NCBI GenBank assembly: GCA_036504445.1
Contig: DASXVE010000032.1
Span: forward strand, 1 to 58,893
DNA length: 58,893 nucleotides
Direction of reading: 5' to 3'
From: Candidatus Aquicultor sp.
Lineage (GTDB): Bacteria; Actinomycetota; Aquicultoria; Aquicultorales; Aquicultoraceae
The notes below the pieces were generated by a model that had not been told where the DNA came from, ran no database searches, and saw only the letters and a list, made by a program, of their open reading frames with translations. Shown here in pieces: positions 1 through 7,788 of this stretch (positions are counted from its first letter, which is position 1; the number at the start of each line of letters is the position of its first letter). A program made the position numbers and the translations under genes.

Positions 1-216
1 GCTATAGGCGAAGACCAATCTCCTTTTCAGGGTCTTAAAGCCCCAGAACAATATCCAGCCTATAGCCTATCTACTCCAGGTTGTACTACTATATATTCCC
101 TGGAGCGGTCAGCGACTACCTCTTTCATAGCATCTCCTTTATGCAATGGTCGTCTTGCTTAATATGACATAAAGGATTAATAATATCAAGTAATAAGCTG
201 ATATATTCTAAATATA
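1..216. other. Gene-free window start with nested inverted repeats
   Basis: I see no convincing gene here. A perfect 9-bp inverted repeat (GCTATAGGC at 1-9, GCCTATAGC at 58-66) encloses a second one (AAGACC at 11-16, GGTCTT at 31-36). A separate 7-bp hairpin (CTCCAGG at 74-80, CCTGGAG at 99-105) follows. The first pair could be a folded RNA or the edge of an element cut by the window. Position 1 is a window boundary, so the repeat may extend further left. Confidence 0.4.
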
Positions 217-471
217 TTAATGGTTATTTTTGTTCCACCTGGCAGCAGCAGCTTTCTTAGCGATCTCTCGGCGCTCTTCAGGGGTGAGCTTTGCGGCACG
301 AGCTACGCCGCCCTTTAACCCGCCCATGCGTCCGAGTTCGACGGCGGCGGCGTTCTTCTCCTGTTCTGGTTCAGGAGTAGGTTTCTCTTCTTCAGTTGCT
401 TCATTGACGATCTCAGCGGCAAGACGGTTTAAATCCGTTGGCCGCTTCTTCTTGCTTGAGCGTTCATGCAT
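217..471 (-). CDS. Small basic KGG-motif protein
   Basis: This 84-residue protein has no signal peptide or membrane segment. The N-terminal half is Lys/Glu/Pro-rich and looks disordered. The C-terminal half carries the motif GRMGGLKGGVARAAKL followed by a helix-forming TPEERREIAKKAA stretch ending in RW. Similar GG-x-KGG-x-ARA...EIAKKAAxARW tails recur in short bacterial proteins of unknown role, some annotated histone-H1-like because of their Lys/Ala content; nucleic-acid binding is only a guess. It is the last of three same-strand genes after the ImmA-like protease and a two-TM protein, so it is probably co-transcribed. No strong ribosome-binding site precedes the ATG at 471. Confidence 0.7.
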   Translation of the reverse strand: MHERSSKKKRPTDLNRLAAEIVNEATEEEKPTPEPEQEKNAAAVELGRMGGLKGGVARAAKLTPEERREIAKKAAAARWNKNNH

Positions 472-495
472 AGACTTATGATATCACACAAATTG

Positions 496-912
496 CTATT
501 TGTCGTCGTGATCATTAAAGCGGTCTTGCTTGTCCGTATAGTCGATTGACTTGAACATTCTATCGACTATTAAACTAGCTATCCCATAGGTTTGAGCTAA
601 TGTAGCAGGTATGAGTATTGCAAAAACTGTCTGTAATTGCGGTAATATTCCTTTTTCAAGCGTCCACTTTAAGATAAGGAACAACCCTGCGTGTTGGGCA
701 ATTAGCAATGCTCCAAAAAAGAAGGCCAGCACCCACCGCATACGTATCTGTTGTTTTACGTCGGCAAGCTCTGCCTGAAGAAGTCTTTCGTGGTGTTTTA
801 TTGGTTTTCTTTGTATATATGGCTCAAAAAAATCTCTTTCAAAGCCACCTAACTCTATTGGGAGCGGCGGGTTTGATATCGTAATATTATGTGAGTCTTC
901 TTCGATTTTCAT
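496..912 (-). CDS. Two-TM membrane protein of unknown function
   Basis: I do not recognise the family of this 138-residue protein. Residues 1-58 are hydrophilic with a basic stretch (RKPIKHHERLLQAELADVK) that could form an amphipathic helix. Two hydrophobic helices follow at about 60-80 and 92-115, and a short acidic tail ends DRFNDHDDK. The ATG at 912 lies 3 nt after the stop of the ImmA/IrrE-like protease, so the two are almost certainly co-transcribed and perhaps translationally coupled, since no separate Shine-Dalgarno is visible. Known ImmA-type proteases act with partner repressors. A role as a membrane-located partner here is speculation from the linkage. Confidence 0.7.
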   Translation of the reverse strand: MKIEEDSHNITISNPPLPIELGGFERDFFEPYIQRKPIKHHERLLQAELADVKQQIRMRWVLAFFFGALLIAQHAGLFLILKWTLEKGILPQLQTVFAILIPATLAQTYGIASLIVDRMFKSIDYTDKQDRFNDHDDK

Positions 913-915
913 AAT

Positions 916-1416
916 TTAAAGAAGTTTTAAGTTGATCAGTCTAAAATACATTGCCGATTTAGAAACGCCAAAGATACGAGATAACTCATCAACGTCTTTT
1001 GTTGTTTTCCATAAGCGCATGACTGCGTCTGCTGGCATTAGAAGCGCTGCTGCAAACCAGTTTGCAATTTGTTCCTGTTTTTCAATCTCGGCGGTTGCGA
1101 ATTGCATAGTTTGTCTATAAAGCAGTTCGGTATCCATATTGGCATGAAGCTTGAAGTGGCCTATTTCGTGAGCTACCGTAAAAGCCTGCCTTTCAGGAGG
1201 CTCATCCATAGCGATATAAATAGTAGAACTTCTTCGGTCAAAAGCTCCAGACACGTTGGACTCTGCAAACATGCCCTTTTTTAGAATCAGCGCATTGGCC
1301 TCAAGAATAACGTTTAGGTCTATTGGGAGTTCAAGGGAATCAATGCTTCCAAAGGACTGAATTATAACATCTTTGGCCGCCTCTTCAGCGATTCTGATTT
1401 CATCTGGTGAAAGCAT
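916..1416 (-). CDS. ImmA/IrrE-family metallo-endopeptidase
   Basis: This 166-residue putative zinc protease belongs to the family of ICEBs1 ImmA and Deinococcus IrrE. The zincin motif HEIGH is at residues 83-87 within FTVAHEIGHFKLH. It is followed by the family's EQ-x-ANxFAAxLLMP segment near 115-128, which supplies the third metal ligand. The C-terminus resembles a small HTH-like tail (LSRIFGVSKSAMYFRL). Family members cleave or inactivate a cognate Xre-type repressor, often in mobile elements or stress responses. No such repressor is adjacent, so its substrate is unknown. The ATG at 1416 has a good AAGGGAGG site, and a TTGACG-17-TAGAAT promoter lies upstream. It heads a three-gene cluster. 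Confidence 0.88.
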   Translation of the reverse strand: MLSPDEIRIAEEAAKDVIIQSFGSIDSLELPIDLNVILEANALILKKGMFAESNVSGAFDRRSSTIYIAMDEPPERQAFTVAHEIGHFKLHANMDTELLYRQTMQFATAEIEKQEQIANWFAAALLMPADAVMRLWKTTKDVDELSRIFGVSKSAMYFRLINLKLL

Positions 1417-1474
1417 GTGCGCCTCCCTTAACCATTCAGTTACACATGTTGCGTGGCGTTTGTTACATGGTTCA

Positions 1475-1503
1475 ATTCTAGCTATTGTTACTTGCTACGT
1501 CAA
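1475..1503 (-). promoter_or_regulatory. Sigma70-type promoter of the ImmA-like cluster
   Basis: On the minus strand TTGACG (1498-1503) and TAGAAT (1475-1480) are separated by exactly 17 bp. They lie about 60 bp upstream of the protease start codon. The leader contains several GTTAC/GTAAC repeats that could bind a regulator. Confidence 0.7.
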
Positions 1504-1629
1504 TTTTACGGTTGGTTATCTTGCTATTAAGTAGTAATACTTTAGATTCTTCATACCCATGAATGAATCCTTCAAAAAGCGAAAGATCAAGTCCCAATAT
1601 TTCTGTAAATTCATTCCTCAAGATCAGCC

Positions 1630-2838
1630 CTAGACTGAAACCAGAGCCGGCTCTGGTTTCACGGCTTGCACTGCTGCTACATCCCTTACCGACATATCGA
1701 GGTATTTCCTACCCGAGAGCCACTCCTCAGATTGCTCAGCTGCCAAGGCAGTGATAAGTCTTAGGGCAGCTTCTTCGTTTGGAAAGATCCTGACCACTTT
1801 GGTTCTTCTTTTTATCTCCTGGTTATACCTTTCCAGTAGATTAGTGGTTCGCATGCGGCGCCTGTGGCCCTCCGGCAGGGAAAAACAGGCGAGGATGCTG
1901 TCGGCGCTGTCCTCTAACATTTCTGATACGCTCTCGTAGCGACTCTGATAGCGAAGAGTGCATGCTGTCAAAAGTTCTCTGGCGCGCTCCCCGTTAGCGC
2001 TATTAAATATTGCCTGCATATCAGCCTTAAGAGCCGCTCTATCGGCTTTGGCCACTTTATCCAGGATATTTCTCATGAAGTGGCACTGGCACCGCTGCCA
2101 GATGGCACCGGCAAAGTATCTCTCAACCGCCGTAACAAGGCCCGTGTGGTCGTCGCTTACCACAAACTCGACCCCGGTAAGACCTCTTTCAATTAACGAC
2201 CTAAACAGCTCACCCCAGCTTGTGGCACTTTCTGCGTTGGCAACCTCAACGGCGAGGATCTCGCGGTACCCTTCGGTATTTACTCCAGCGACAATTAAAA
2301 TGCTTTGGCTTACCACACCTCTGGGTGTGCGCACTTTCTCATAGCGGGCATCGATAACCAGGTAAGGATACTTCCCGAGAGGGCGCACCCTCCACGCCAA
2401 GAGTTCCTGGTCGAGTTCTTGGGCCAGGCGCAATACCTGGCTTTTTGATACCGTGTGCCCGCAAAGCTCCTCGGCTATTTTGGCCACCTTTCTCGTCGAG
2501 ACCCCCTGGATGTACATCTCAATGATGGAGAGCGCCAGCGCCTTCTCACTTCGCTGATACCGCTCAAAGAGCTTTGTTGAGAAGCTTCCTTCCCGCCCTT
2601 GCGGTACTGCAAGGGCGATATCTCCGACCCTGGTATACAAGGTTCTCGGTTTGTAGCCGTTTCGATACCCCGTGCGCTCATCGCATCTCTCATAGGGATC
2701 AGCCTGCAGGAATTCGGCGATCTCTTTCTCCATGAATGCCTGCAGGAATCTCTGCACGATTACCTTTAAGAACTCCTTGTCATTTAAAAGTGCTTCTTGC
2801 AAAAACGCGGTCGAATTCGTACTCTTTTCGTGAGCCAT
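1630..2838 (-). CDS. IS256-family (Mutator-like) transposase
   Basis: This 402-residue DDE transposase is full length for the family. The catalytic triad fits D163 (LVIDARYEKVR), D229/D230 (VSDDHTG) and E336 (TTNLLERYNQEIKRR), the last lying in the helical insertion typical of IS256/MULE enzymes. The conserved CQCHFMRN segment is also present. The ATG at 2838 has a GAGGAAAT ribosome site. The extreme C-terminus, VKPEPALVSV, is encoded by a perfect 26-bp palindrome at 1636-1661. That palindrome may act as a hairpin at the end of the transcript. No frameshift is visible, so the gene may be active. Confidence 0.95.
   Translation of the reverse strand: MAHEKSTNSTAFLQEALLNDKEFLKVIVQRFLQAFMEKEIAEFLQADPYERCDERTGYRNGYKPRTLYTRVGDIALAVPQGREGSFSTKLFERYQRSEKALALSIIEMYIQGVSTRKVAKIAEELCGHTVSKSQVLRLAQELDQELLAWRVRPLGKYPYLVIDARYEKVRTPRGVVSQSILIVAGVNTEGYREILAVEVANAESATSWGELFRSLIERGLTGVEFVVSDDHTGLVTAVERYFAGAIWQRCQCHFMRNILDKVAKADRAALKADMQAIFNSANGERARELLTACTLRYQSRYESVSEMLEDSADSILACFSLPEGHRRRMRTTNLLERYNQEIKRRTKVVRIFPNEEAALRLITALAAEQSEEWLSGRKYLDMSVRDVAAVQAVKPEPALVSV
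1636..1661. repeat. Perfect 26-bp palindrome at transposase 3' end
   Basis: The 13-bp arm TGAAACCAGAGCC is followed directly by its reverse complement. It lies inside the last codons of the transposase and just inside the left end of the IS. It could form a cruciform or RNA hairpin that limits read-through into neighbouring DNA. Confidence 0.7.
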
Positions 2839-2999
2839 CGTAATTTCCTCCTAAATAGTTGGTTTCGTCACTTTCTATTGTGAGGAACGATGGCTCTTTT
2901 TCAACTCACCCTCAAATGAACCTTTTTACAGAATTATATGGGCGCGATCAAGCGAAATTCATTTTTTTCAAAACTGCCTAAGATTTCAAACTGACCCAC

Positions 3000-3065
3000 T
3001 ACCCAGTATCCGAGCACCGAAAACTAAATAAATAGGGTTGCGTTTCGAGTTGCTATTACTGGGTA
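3000..3065 (+). other. Nested inverted repeat upstream of membrane-protein gene
   Basis: TACCCAGTA (3000-3008) pairs perfectly with TACTGGGTA (3057-3065). Inside it, GCA/TGC (3014-3016, 3051-3053) and CGAAA/TTTCG (3018-3022, 3043-3047) can pair as well. The outer repeat ends about 23 nt before the ribosome-binding site of the next gene, so it could be a 5' leader structure or a remnant of an element end beside the IS256 copy. Confidence 0.4.
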
Positions 3066-3103
3066 TCTTATGGATGGGTATCAACCAGAAGGAGGCGTTA
3101 ATA

Positions 3104-3433
3104 ATGGAGGAAGAACAGCAACCCCGCTACGGCGCCCTGATAATAGCCTCAACGTTCTTGATGGCGCTCGGTTATATCGTTATAGCAATCGGCGTTTTCG
3201 CGGTTTTCGTAACGCCTTTACTTGTAACAGGCCTTTCGGCGCAGCTCTTCGCAATATCCGGAATAGTAATCATTACCGTAATCCAAGCACTTCTTTTCTT
3301 TTCCTTGGGCCAGGTTATCCAGCTCGTTATGGATATAGACGACAACCTCATTGTCGTGCTGCAACACCTGCGACAGCCTTCAGCTGCGGCGCAAGCACCA
3401 CAGTTACGTATGGTCAAACCTGAAGAGCAGTAA
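3104..3433 (+). CDS. Small two-TM membrane protein
   Basis: This 109-residue protein starts at the ATG preceded by AGAAGGAGG with ideal spacing. An upstream in-frame extension to 3038 is possible but lacks such a site. After a short acidic N-terminus (MEEEQQPRYG) come two long hydrophobic helices at about 11-38 and 46-72. A cytosolic tail containing the acidic-amphipathic segment MDIDDNLIVVLQHL and a Gln/Ala/Pro-rich end follows. I recognise no family. It stands alone between an IS256 copy and two transcription terminators. Confidence 0.75.
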   Translation: MEEEQQPRYGALIIASTFLMALGYIVIAIGVFAVFVTPLLVTGLSAQLFAISGIVIITVIQALLFFSLGQVIQLVMDIDDNLIVVLQHLRQPSAAAQAPQLRMVKPEEQ

Positions 3434-3458
3434 TTAAGGTAAACCTAAACCAAGCACA

Positions 3459-3485
3459 AGCTCCGCAATAATAGCGGGGCTTTTC
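3459..3485 (+). terminator. Rho-independent terminator
   Basis: The stem AGCTCCGC / GCGGGGCT (3459-3466, 3474-3481; one G-T pair) has a 7-nt loop and is followed by a short T run. It lies 26 nt after the stop of the two-TM protein. Confidence 0.8.
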
Positions 3486-3536
3486 TACGTAGAGTAAGCA
3501 CCTGTTAACCTGCCAATTCACCACATGGCTATACCA

Positions 3537-3562
3537 AAAACCATACTAAAGTAGTGGTTTTT
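3537..3562 (+). terminator. Second hairpin with T tail
   Basis: AAAACCA-t-ACTA pairs with TAGTGGTTTT around an AAG loop and is followed by TTATTT. It is probably a backup terminator before the secreted-protein gene. Confidence 0.5.
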
Positions 3563-3631
3563 ATTTGCTATGCTTTGGCTATAAAAAAGAGCAGGCATAG
3601 GATCTTTATTGCTACCTGGGGAGACTACGTA

Positions 3632-4480
3632 ATGATTAAGAAACCGATACTCTTAGCTCTGGCTTTACTTTTATTGCTTGCAGTTCATGCGGCAATAAGT
3701 AGCGCAAATCCTACAATGCTGGCAAACTTGGCTGGTAACGGTGGTGAGACCGACGTGAACAGTAATGATTTAAATTGCGACCAAGATGATTCAACATCGG
3801 AAGGCACCAAGAGCGGATCTCTTAGCATTACCAATAACTCTTCTTTAACCGGCGATGGGCTTTCTGAGACATCGGTAACAATAACCGGCGCCGATGGCGG
3901 CGATATATTGTGGTCGAGCAACGACCCTAATGCCAGCCATGCAACAACATTTACGGCGGGCAATGGCGTCAACATTGCAACGTACTATAGCAACAACGCA
4001 TCGAGCTGCAATTCCAATGGGATGAACGGCTCCACTGCAAGTAATAGTTCTCATATAGTTGTCACCAATTCGGGTGGTTATTCTAATTATAATCCGGGGT
4101 CAGATTCATACACACCTTCGACTACCCGCCCAACAAGCTGTTCACAAAATCAAGACAGCCAAACAACACGTCGGAACACAGTAAGCCGTACATACTCTTG
4201 CGGGCCCAACCATAGCTGCTCCAGCGGGAGCAGTGAGGTCAACGTCTCGGTTAAAAGCAGTGTAACGTGTAACGGCGCGACGAGCACCGCCATATCCGGG
4301 TCAAGCATAGTTAATTCGCATAAAGTTGCAACCAGCAGTAACGGGTCCGCATACGCAAGCTATGGGGGCAACGTAGAAACACACGCTTTGGACGGCCAGG
4401 TTTGCGTTAACGGTCGTATCGTTGACCTGAAAGATTTAGATGACCTTAAAGCAACTCTTGGGGACAAGATTACGAAGTAA
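3632..4480 (+). CDS. Secreted Asn/Ser/Thr-rich protein, unknown function
   Basis: This 282-residue protein was given the start MIKKPILLALALLLLL, which makes a textbook Sec signal peptide (cleavage predicted near SSA-NP, residue 25). Earlier in-frame codons would bury it. The mature part is low complexity: Asn, Ser, Thr and Gly dominate, with Cys scattered singly or in CxxxxxC spacing (NCDQDD, SSCNSN, SCSQNQD, SCGPNHSCSS). There is no recognisable enzyme motif. The C-terminus changes to a conventional charged segment (VCVNGRIVDLKDLDDLKATLGDK). It could be a cell-surface, adhesive or fibre-like protein. The composition suggests extended beta structure, but that is inference. It is monocistronic. 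Confidence 0.75.
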   Translation: MIKKPILLALALLLLLAVHAAISSANPTMLANLAGNGGETDVNSNDLNCDQDDSTSEGTKSGSLSITNNSSLTGDGLSETSVTITGADGGDILWSSNDPNASHATTFTAGNGVNIATYYSNNASSCNSNGMNGSTASNSSHIVVTNSGGYSNYNPGSDSYTPSTTRPTSCSQNQDSQTTRRNTVSRTYSCGPNHSCSSGSSEVNVSVKSSVTCNGATSTAISGSSIVNSHKVATSSNGSAYASYGGNVETHALDGQVCVNGRIVDLKDLDDLKATLGDKITK

Positions 4481-4508
4481 CTTTATCGGCTGGCTTTTCT
4501 GCGAGAAC

Positions 4509-4703
4509 CTAAACAGCTGCCGCCTTCTTGATCTTAGCTGACGGCGTTTCCATTGCGATGGTTGGGCCGGTGATTTTGATCTGATCCCAGCAGCCCGAGC
4601 ACTTGCCCTCGCATGGTGAATAATTGCGTGTGCAGAATTGACAGCAGACATCCAGTTTTTCTGGGCATATATGCGTATGCTCCGAACACTTTATGTTTTC
4701 CAT
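4509..4703 (-). CDS. Cys-rich mini-protein, probable metal binder
   Basis: This 64-residue protein has eight Cys and two His in its first 38 residues: C6, H9, H11, C13, C20, C21, C24, C31, C35, C38. The pattern CC-x2-C, then C-x3-C-x2-C, suggests one or two zinc or iron-sulfur sites. The C-terminal third is Lys/Ala-rich without Cys. A strong CTAGGAGGC ribosome site precedes the ATG. I cannot name a family. Upstream on the same strand are a -35/-10 pair at 4897-4925 and a multi-helix leader at 4772-4884, so expression is probably controlled through an RNA leader of about 190 nt. Metal or redox sensing would fit the Cys content but is not shown. Confidence 0.8.
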   Translation of the reverse strand: MENIKCSEHTHICPEKLDVCCQFCTRNYSPCEGKCSGCWDQIKITGPTIAMETPSAKIKKAAAV

Positions 4704-4771
4704 AACTGCCTCCTAGAATATCTAATGCCGTGTATACCCGAAGCTACAAAGACCTACTAGAGTGTTAGTGA

Positions 4772-4884
4772 AATCGCCAAGTTACCATGCGGGTAAGGTT
4801 CGGAGTATCGACCGGCTCTGCGTGATTTCGGATACGCGATAGAGAACTTTAATGAAGGAACCCTAAGCAACTGAGTTGGCGATT
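4772..4884 (-). ncRNA. Candidate structured 5' leader (riboswitch-like)
   Basis: Several nested helices can form. P1 pairs 4772-4780 with 4876-4884 (AATCGCCAA/TTGGCGATT, 9 bp perfect). P2 pairs 4782-4786 with 4792-4796 (TTACC/GGTAA). P3 pairs 4797-4801 with 4858-4862 (GGTTC/GAACC). P4 combines CTCT/AGAG (4816-4819, 4841-4844) stacked on GCGT/ACGC (4820-4823, 4834-4837). This makes a junction closed by P1. A minus-strand promoter places the start site about 6 nt before P1 and the Cys-rich gene starts about 70 nt after it, the usual place for a cis-regulator. I could not match it to a known riboswitch class. Strand is inferred from the promoter and gene. Confidence 0.55.
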
Positions 4885-4896
4885 ACCGGTAAGATA

Positions 4897-4925
4897 GTTA
4901 TATAATACACCAATTTGACTTACAA
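4897..4925 (-). promoter_or_regulatory. Promoter of the structured leader/Cys-rich gene
   Basis: Minus-strand TTGTAA (4920-4925) and TATAAC (4897-4902) are 17 bp apart. They place transcription start near 4890, just ahead of the leader's closing helix. Confidence 0.55.
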
Positions 4926-4964
4926 CGCTAGCAAAATATCCGCTGTCGCTAAAATGTAAACGTA

Positions 4965-4990
4965 GTGGCGGGGCCTTGCGGCCCCGCCAC
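4965..4990 (-). terminator. GC-rich hairpin downstream of groEL
   Basis: An 11-bp perfect stem (GTGGCGGGGCC/GGCCCCGCCAC) closes a 4-nt loop. On the minus strand it is followed by a T-containing but broken tract (ACGTTTACATTTT). It is the most likely terminator of groES-groEL, about 190 nt past the stop. Confidence 0.6.
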
Positions 4991-5180
4991 CTATAGTTTC
5001 TCTAACTTCTTAAGCGCTCCGTAGTGCACGTTTGTATTTATTTTAGCATGCTCGCATCCAATCCCAGCATACATTACTGTTCTAGCATATTAGACGATCA
5101 TACTGTTTTTCTGTTTACACTACATGCACGCATACTCTTTGGTTGCGTGCCATTGCACCGTGCATTTACGCGAGTGCTTT

Positions 5181-6851
<1,671 letters not shown>

Positions 6852-7142
6852 TTAGCTGAGTACTGCGAGAATATCTTCTTCGCGCATAATGAGGTAATCT
6901 TGCTCGTCGATTTTAACCTCACTACCGCCATACTTCGAGTAGATGACCTTGTCACCGACTTTTACTTCCATCGGGATTACCTTGCCATTGTCGTCGTATT
7001 TTCCTCCGCCGACTGCTACTACTTCTCCCTCTTGCGGCCGTTCTTTTTTCGCGGTGTCCGGAATCACGATTCCGCTTTTAGTCACCTCTTCGGCCTCCAT
7101 GGGTTTGATCACCACTCGATCACGTAAAGGCTTAAGATTCAT
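6852..7142 (-). CDS. groES: Co-chaperonin GroES (Hsp10)
   Basis: This 96-residue protein caps the GroEL ring. The start chosen is ATG in [14 protein letters not shown], which matches family starts and has GGAGGGT about 10 nt upstream; an in-frame extension to 7175 would run into the CIRCE region. The mobile loop ([16 protein letters not shown]-like segment) and the [15 protein letters not shown]-terminus are present. The gene heads the groES-groEL operon. A perfect CIRCE palindrome and a TTGATT-16-TATAAT promoter lie directly upstream, so heat-shock control by an HrcA repressor is expected. No hrcA gene is in the window. Confidence 0.99.
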   Translation of the reverse strand: MNLKPLRDRVVIKPMEAEEVTKSGIVIPDTAKKERPQEGEVVAVGGGKYDDNGKVIPMEVKVGDKVIYSKYGGSEVKIDEQDYLIMREEDILAVLS

Positions 7143-7168
7143 CAGATACAACCCTCCTAACAGTGTTT

Positions 7169-7195
7169 TTAGCACTCTTCCTATCAGAGTGCTAA
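7169..7195 (-). promoter_or_regulatory. CIRCE operator (HrcA binding site)
   Basis: TTAGCACTC-N9-GAGTGCTAA occurs with both 9-bp arms perfect (7169-7177 and 7187-7195). This is the consensus CIRCE, here between the promoter and the groES ribosome site. It indicates HrcA repression of groESL. Confidence 0.97.
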
Positions 7196-7201
7196 TCGTA
7201 T

Positions 7202-7229
7202 ATTATACTAGGTGCTCTGCCAAAATCAA
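7202..7229 (-). promoter_or_regulatory. groES promoter
   Basis: Minus-strand TTGATT (7224-7229), a 16-bp spacer and a perfect TATAAT (7202-7207) put the start site at the edge of CIRCE. This is the usual vegetative-sigma plus HrcA arrangement. Confidence 0.85.
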
Positions 7230-7421
7230 CACCGACAGCCAATTTATTGCCAAAATCAATAGATTGCAAACATATTGCTTGGCGATTCTGCAATTGATCA
7301 TGTTCGCCCATGCAATCGGCAATAAATTCTCCCAGAAAAAGCTATGTGTATATAAGTCGGCCAAATTGTGATTATTTCCGCATACGGAGTTGCCCTAACG
7401 TGAGGCCGGCGAAAACGTCGA

Positions 7422-7754
7422 TTAATCCTTCCAGTTCCACCATTTCAGTAGATCGGGATCGTATGTCCGGTTTGAGGCGAAGTAGACAGCACATCGAAAG
7501 ACGTAGAGCACGCACCTGTCGACCCGTATGCCCATCTTTTCACAGTGCTTGTTATAAAGATATTCCGGGTCCTTGCCTTCAAGGTCTACGATTGAGCGTA
7601 TACCAAGATCGTAAAGATCGTGCGCAATGGCTTTGCCGACACCGGGAACGTAGCGCAGCTCTTTTAGAACGAGTTTTTTGCTGCGCTCAGTCTCTAGTGA
7701 CGCGATTTGTTGGGCTATTGGTTCTTGGTATACGGAAATTTGCATCTTCTGCAT
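7422..7754 (-). CDS. Helix-hairpin-helix protein (Cdd1/pathogenicity-locus type)
   Basis: This 110-residue protein carries a helix-hairpin-helix around residues 32-55 (ELRYVPGVGKAIAHDLYDLGI). A segment rich in Cys, Tyr and Trp follows and ends DLLKWWNWKD. This layout matches the small Cdd1/'pathogenicity locus' HhH family, whose biochemical role is unknown; HhH motifs usually contact DNA non-specifically. It lacks a Shine-Dalgarno. Instead a -10 TATAAT sits 6 nt before the ATG, overlapping the stop codon of lnt, which suggests a leaderless mRNA from its own promoter. A second in-frame ATG lies at 7745. It is not part of groESL, which has its own promoter. Confidence 0.8.
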   Translation of the reverse strand: MQKMQISVYQEPIAQQIASLETERSKKLVLKELRYVPGVGKAIAHDLYDLGIRSIVDLEGKDPEYLYNKHCEKMGIRVDRCVLYVFRCAVYFASNRTYDPDLLKWWNWKD

Positions 7755-7760
7755 AAGCTT

Positions 7761-7788
7761 ATTATACGCTATTTGTCCGGCGGTACAA
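7761..7788 (-). promoter_or_regulatory. Promoter for leaderless HhH gene
   Basis: TTGTAC (7783-7788) and TATAAT (7761-7766) on the minus strand are 16 bp apart. The A of the ATG lies 7 nt after the -10, matching a start site at the start codon. The -10 overlaps the lnt stop. Confidence 0.6.

Larger units (their letters stand above)
1592..2945 (-). mobile_element. IS256-family insertion sequence
   Basis: The element consists of one transposase gene and short flanks. The right end, read inward, contains CCCATATAATTCTGTAAA (rc of 2925-2942). The left end contains CCCAATATTTCTGTAAAT (1593-1610), an imperfect inverted match like IS256-family termini. Both flanks carry GATCAAG (1585-1591 and 2946-2952), consistent with a target duplication of about 8 bp with one mismatch. 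Exact ends are therefore uncertain by 1-3 bp. The mismatched duplication and imperfect left repeat suggest an old insertion. It separates the ImmA cluster from a small membrane-protein gene. Confidence 0.8.
4704..5180. other. Intergenic region between groEL and Cys-rich gene
   Basis: This 477-base stretch has no convincing ORF. It holds, in minus-strand order, a GC-rich hairpin likely to terminate groESL, a promoter, and a structured leader belonging to the Cys-rich mini-protein gene. These are entered separately. The 175 bases nearest the groEL stop (about 5000-5180) show nothing I can assign. Confidence 0.6.
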
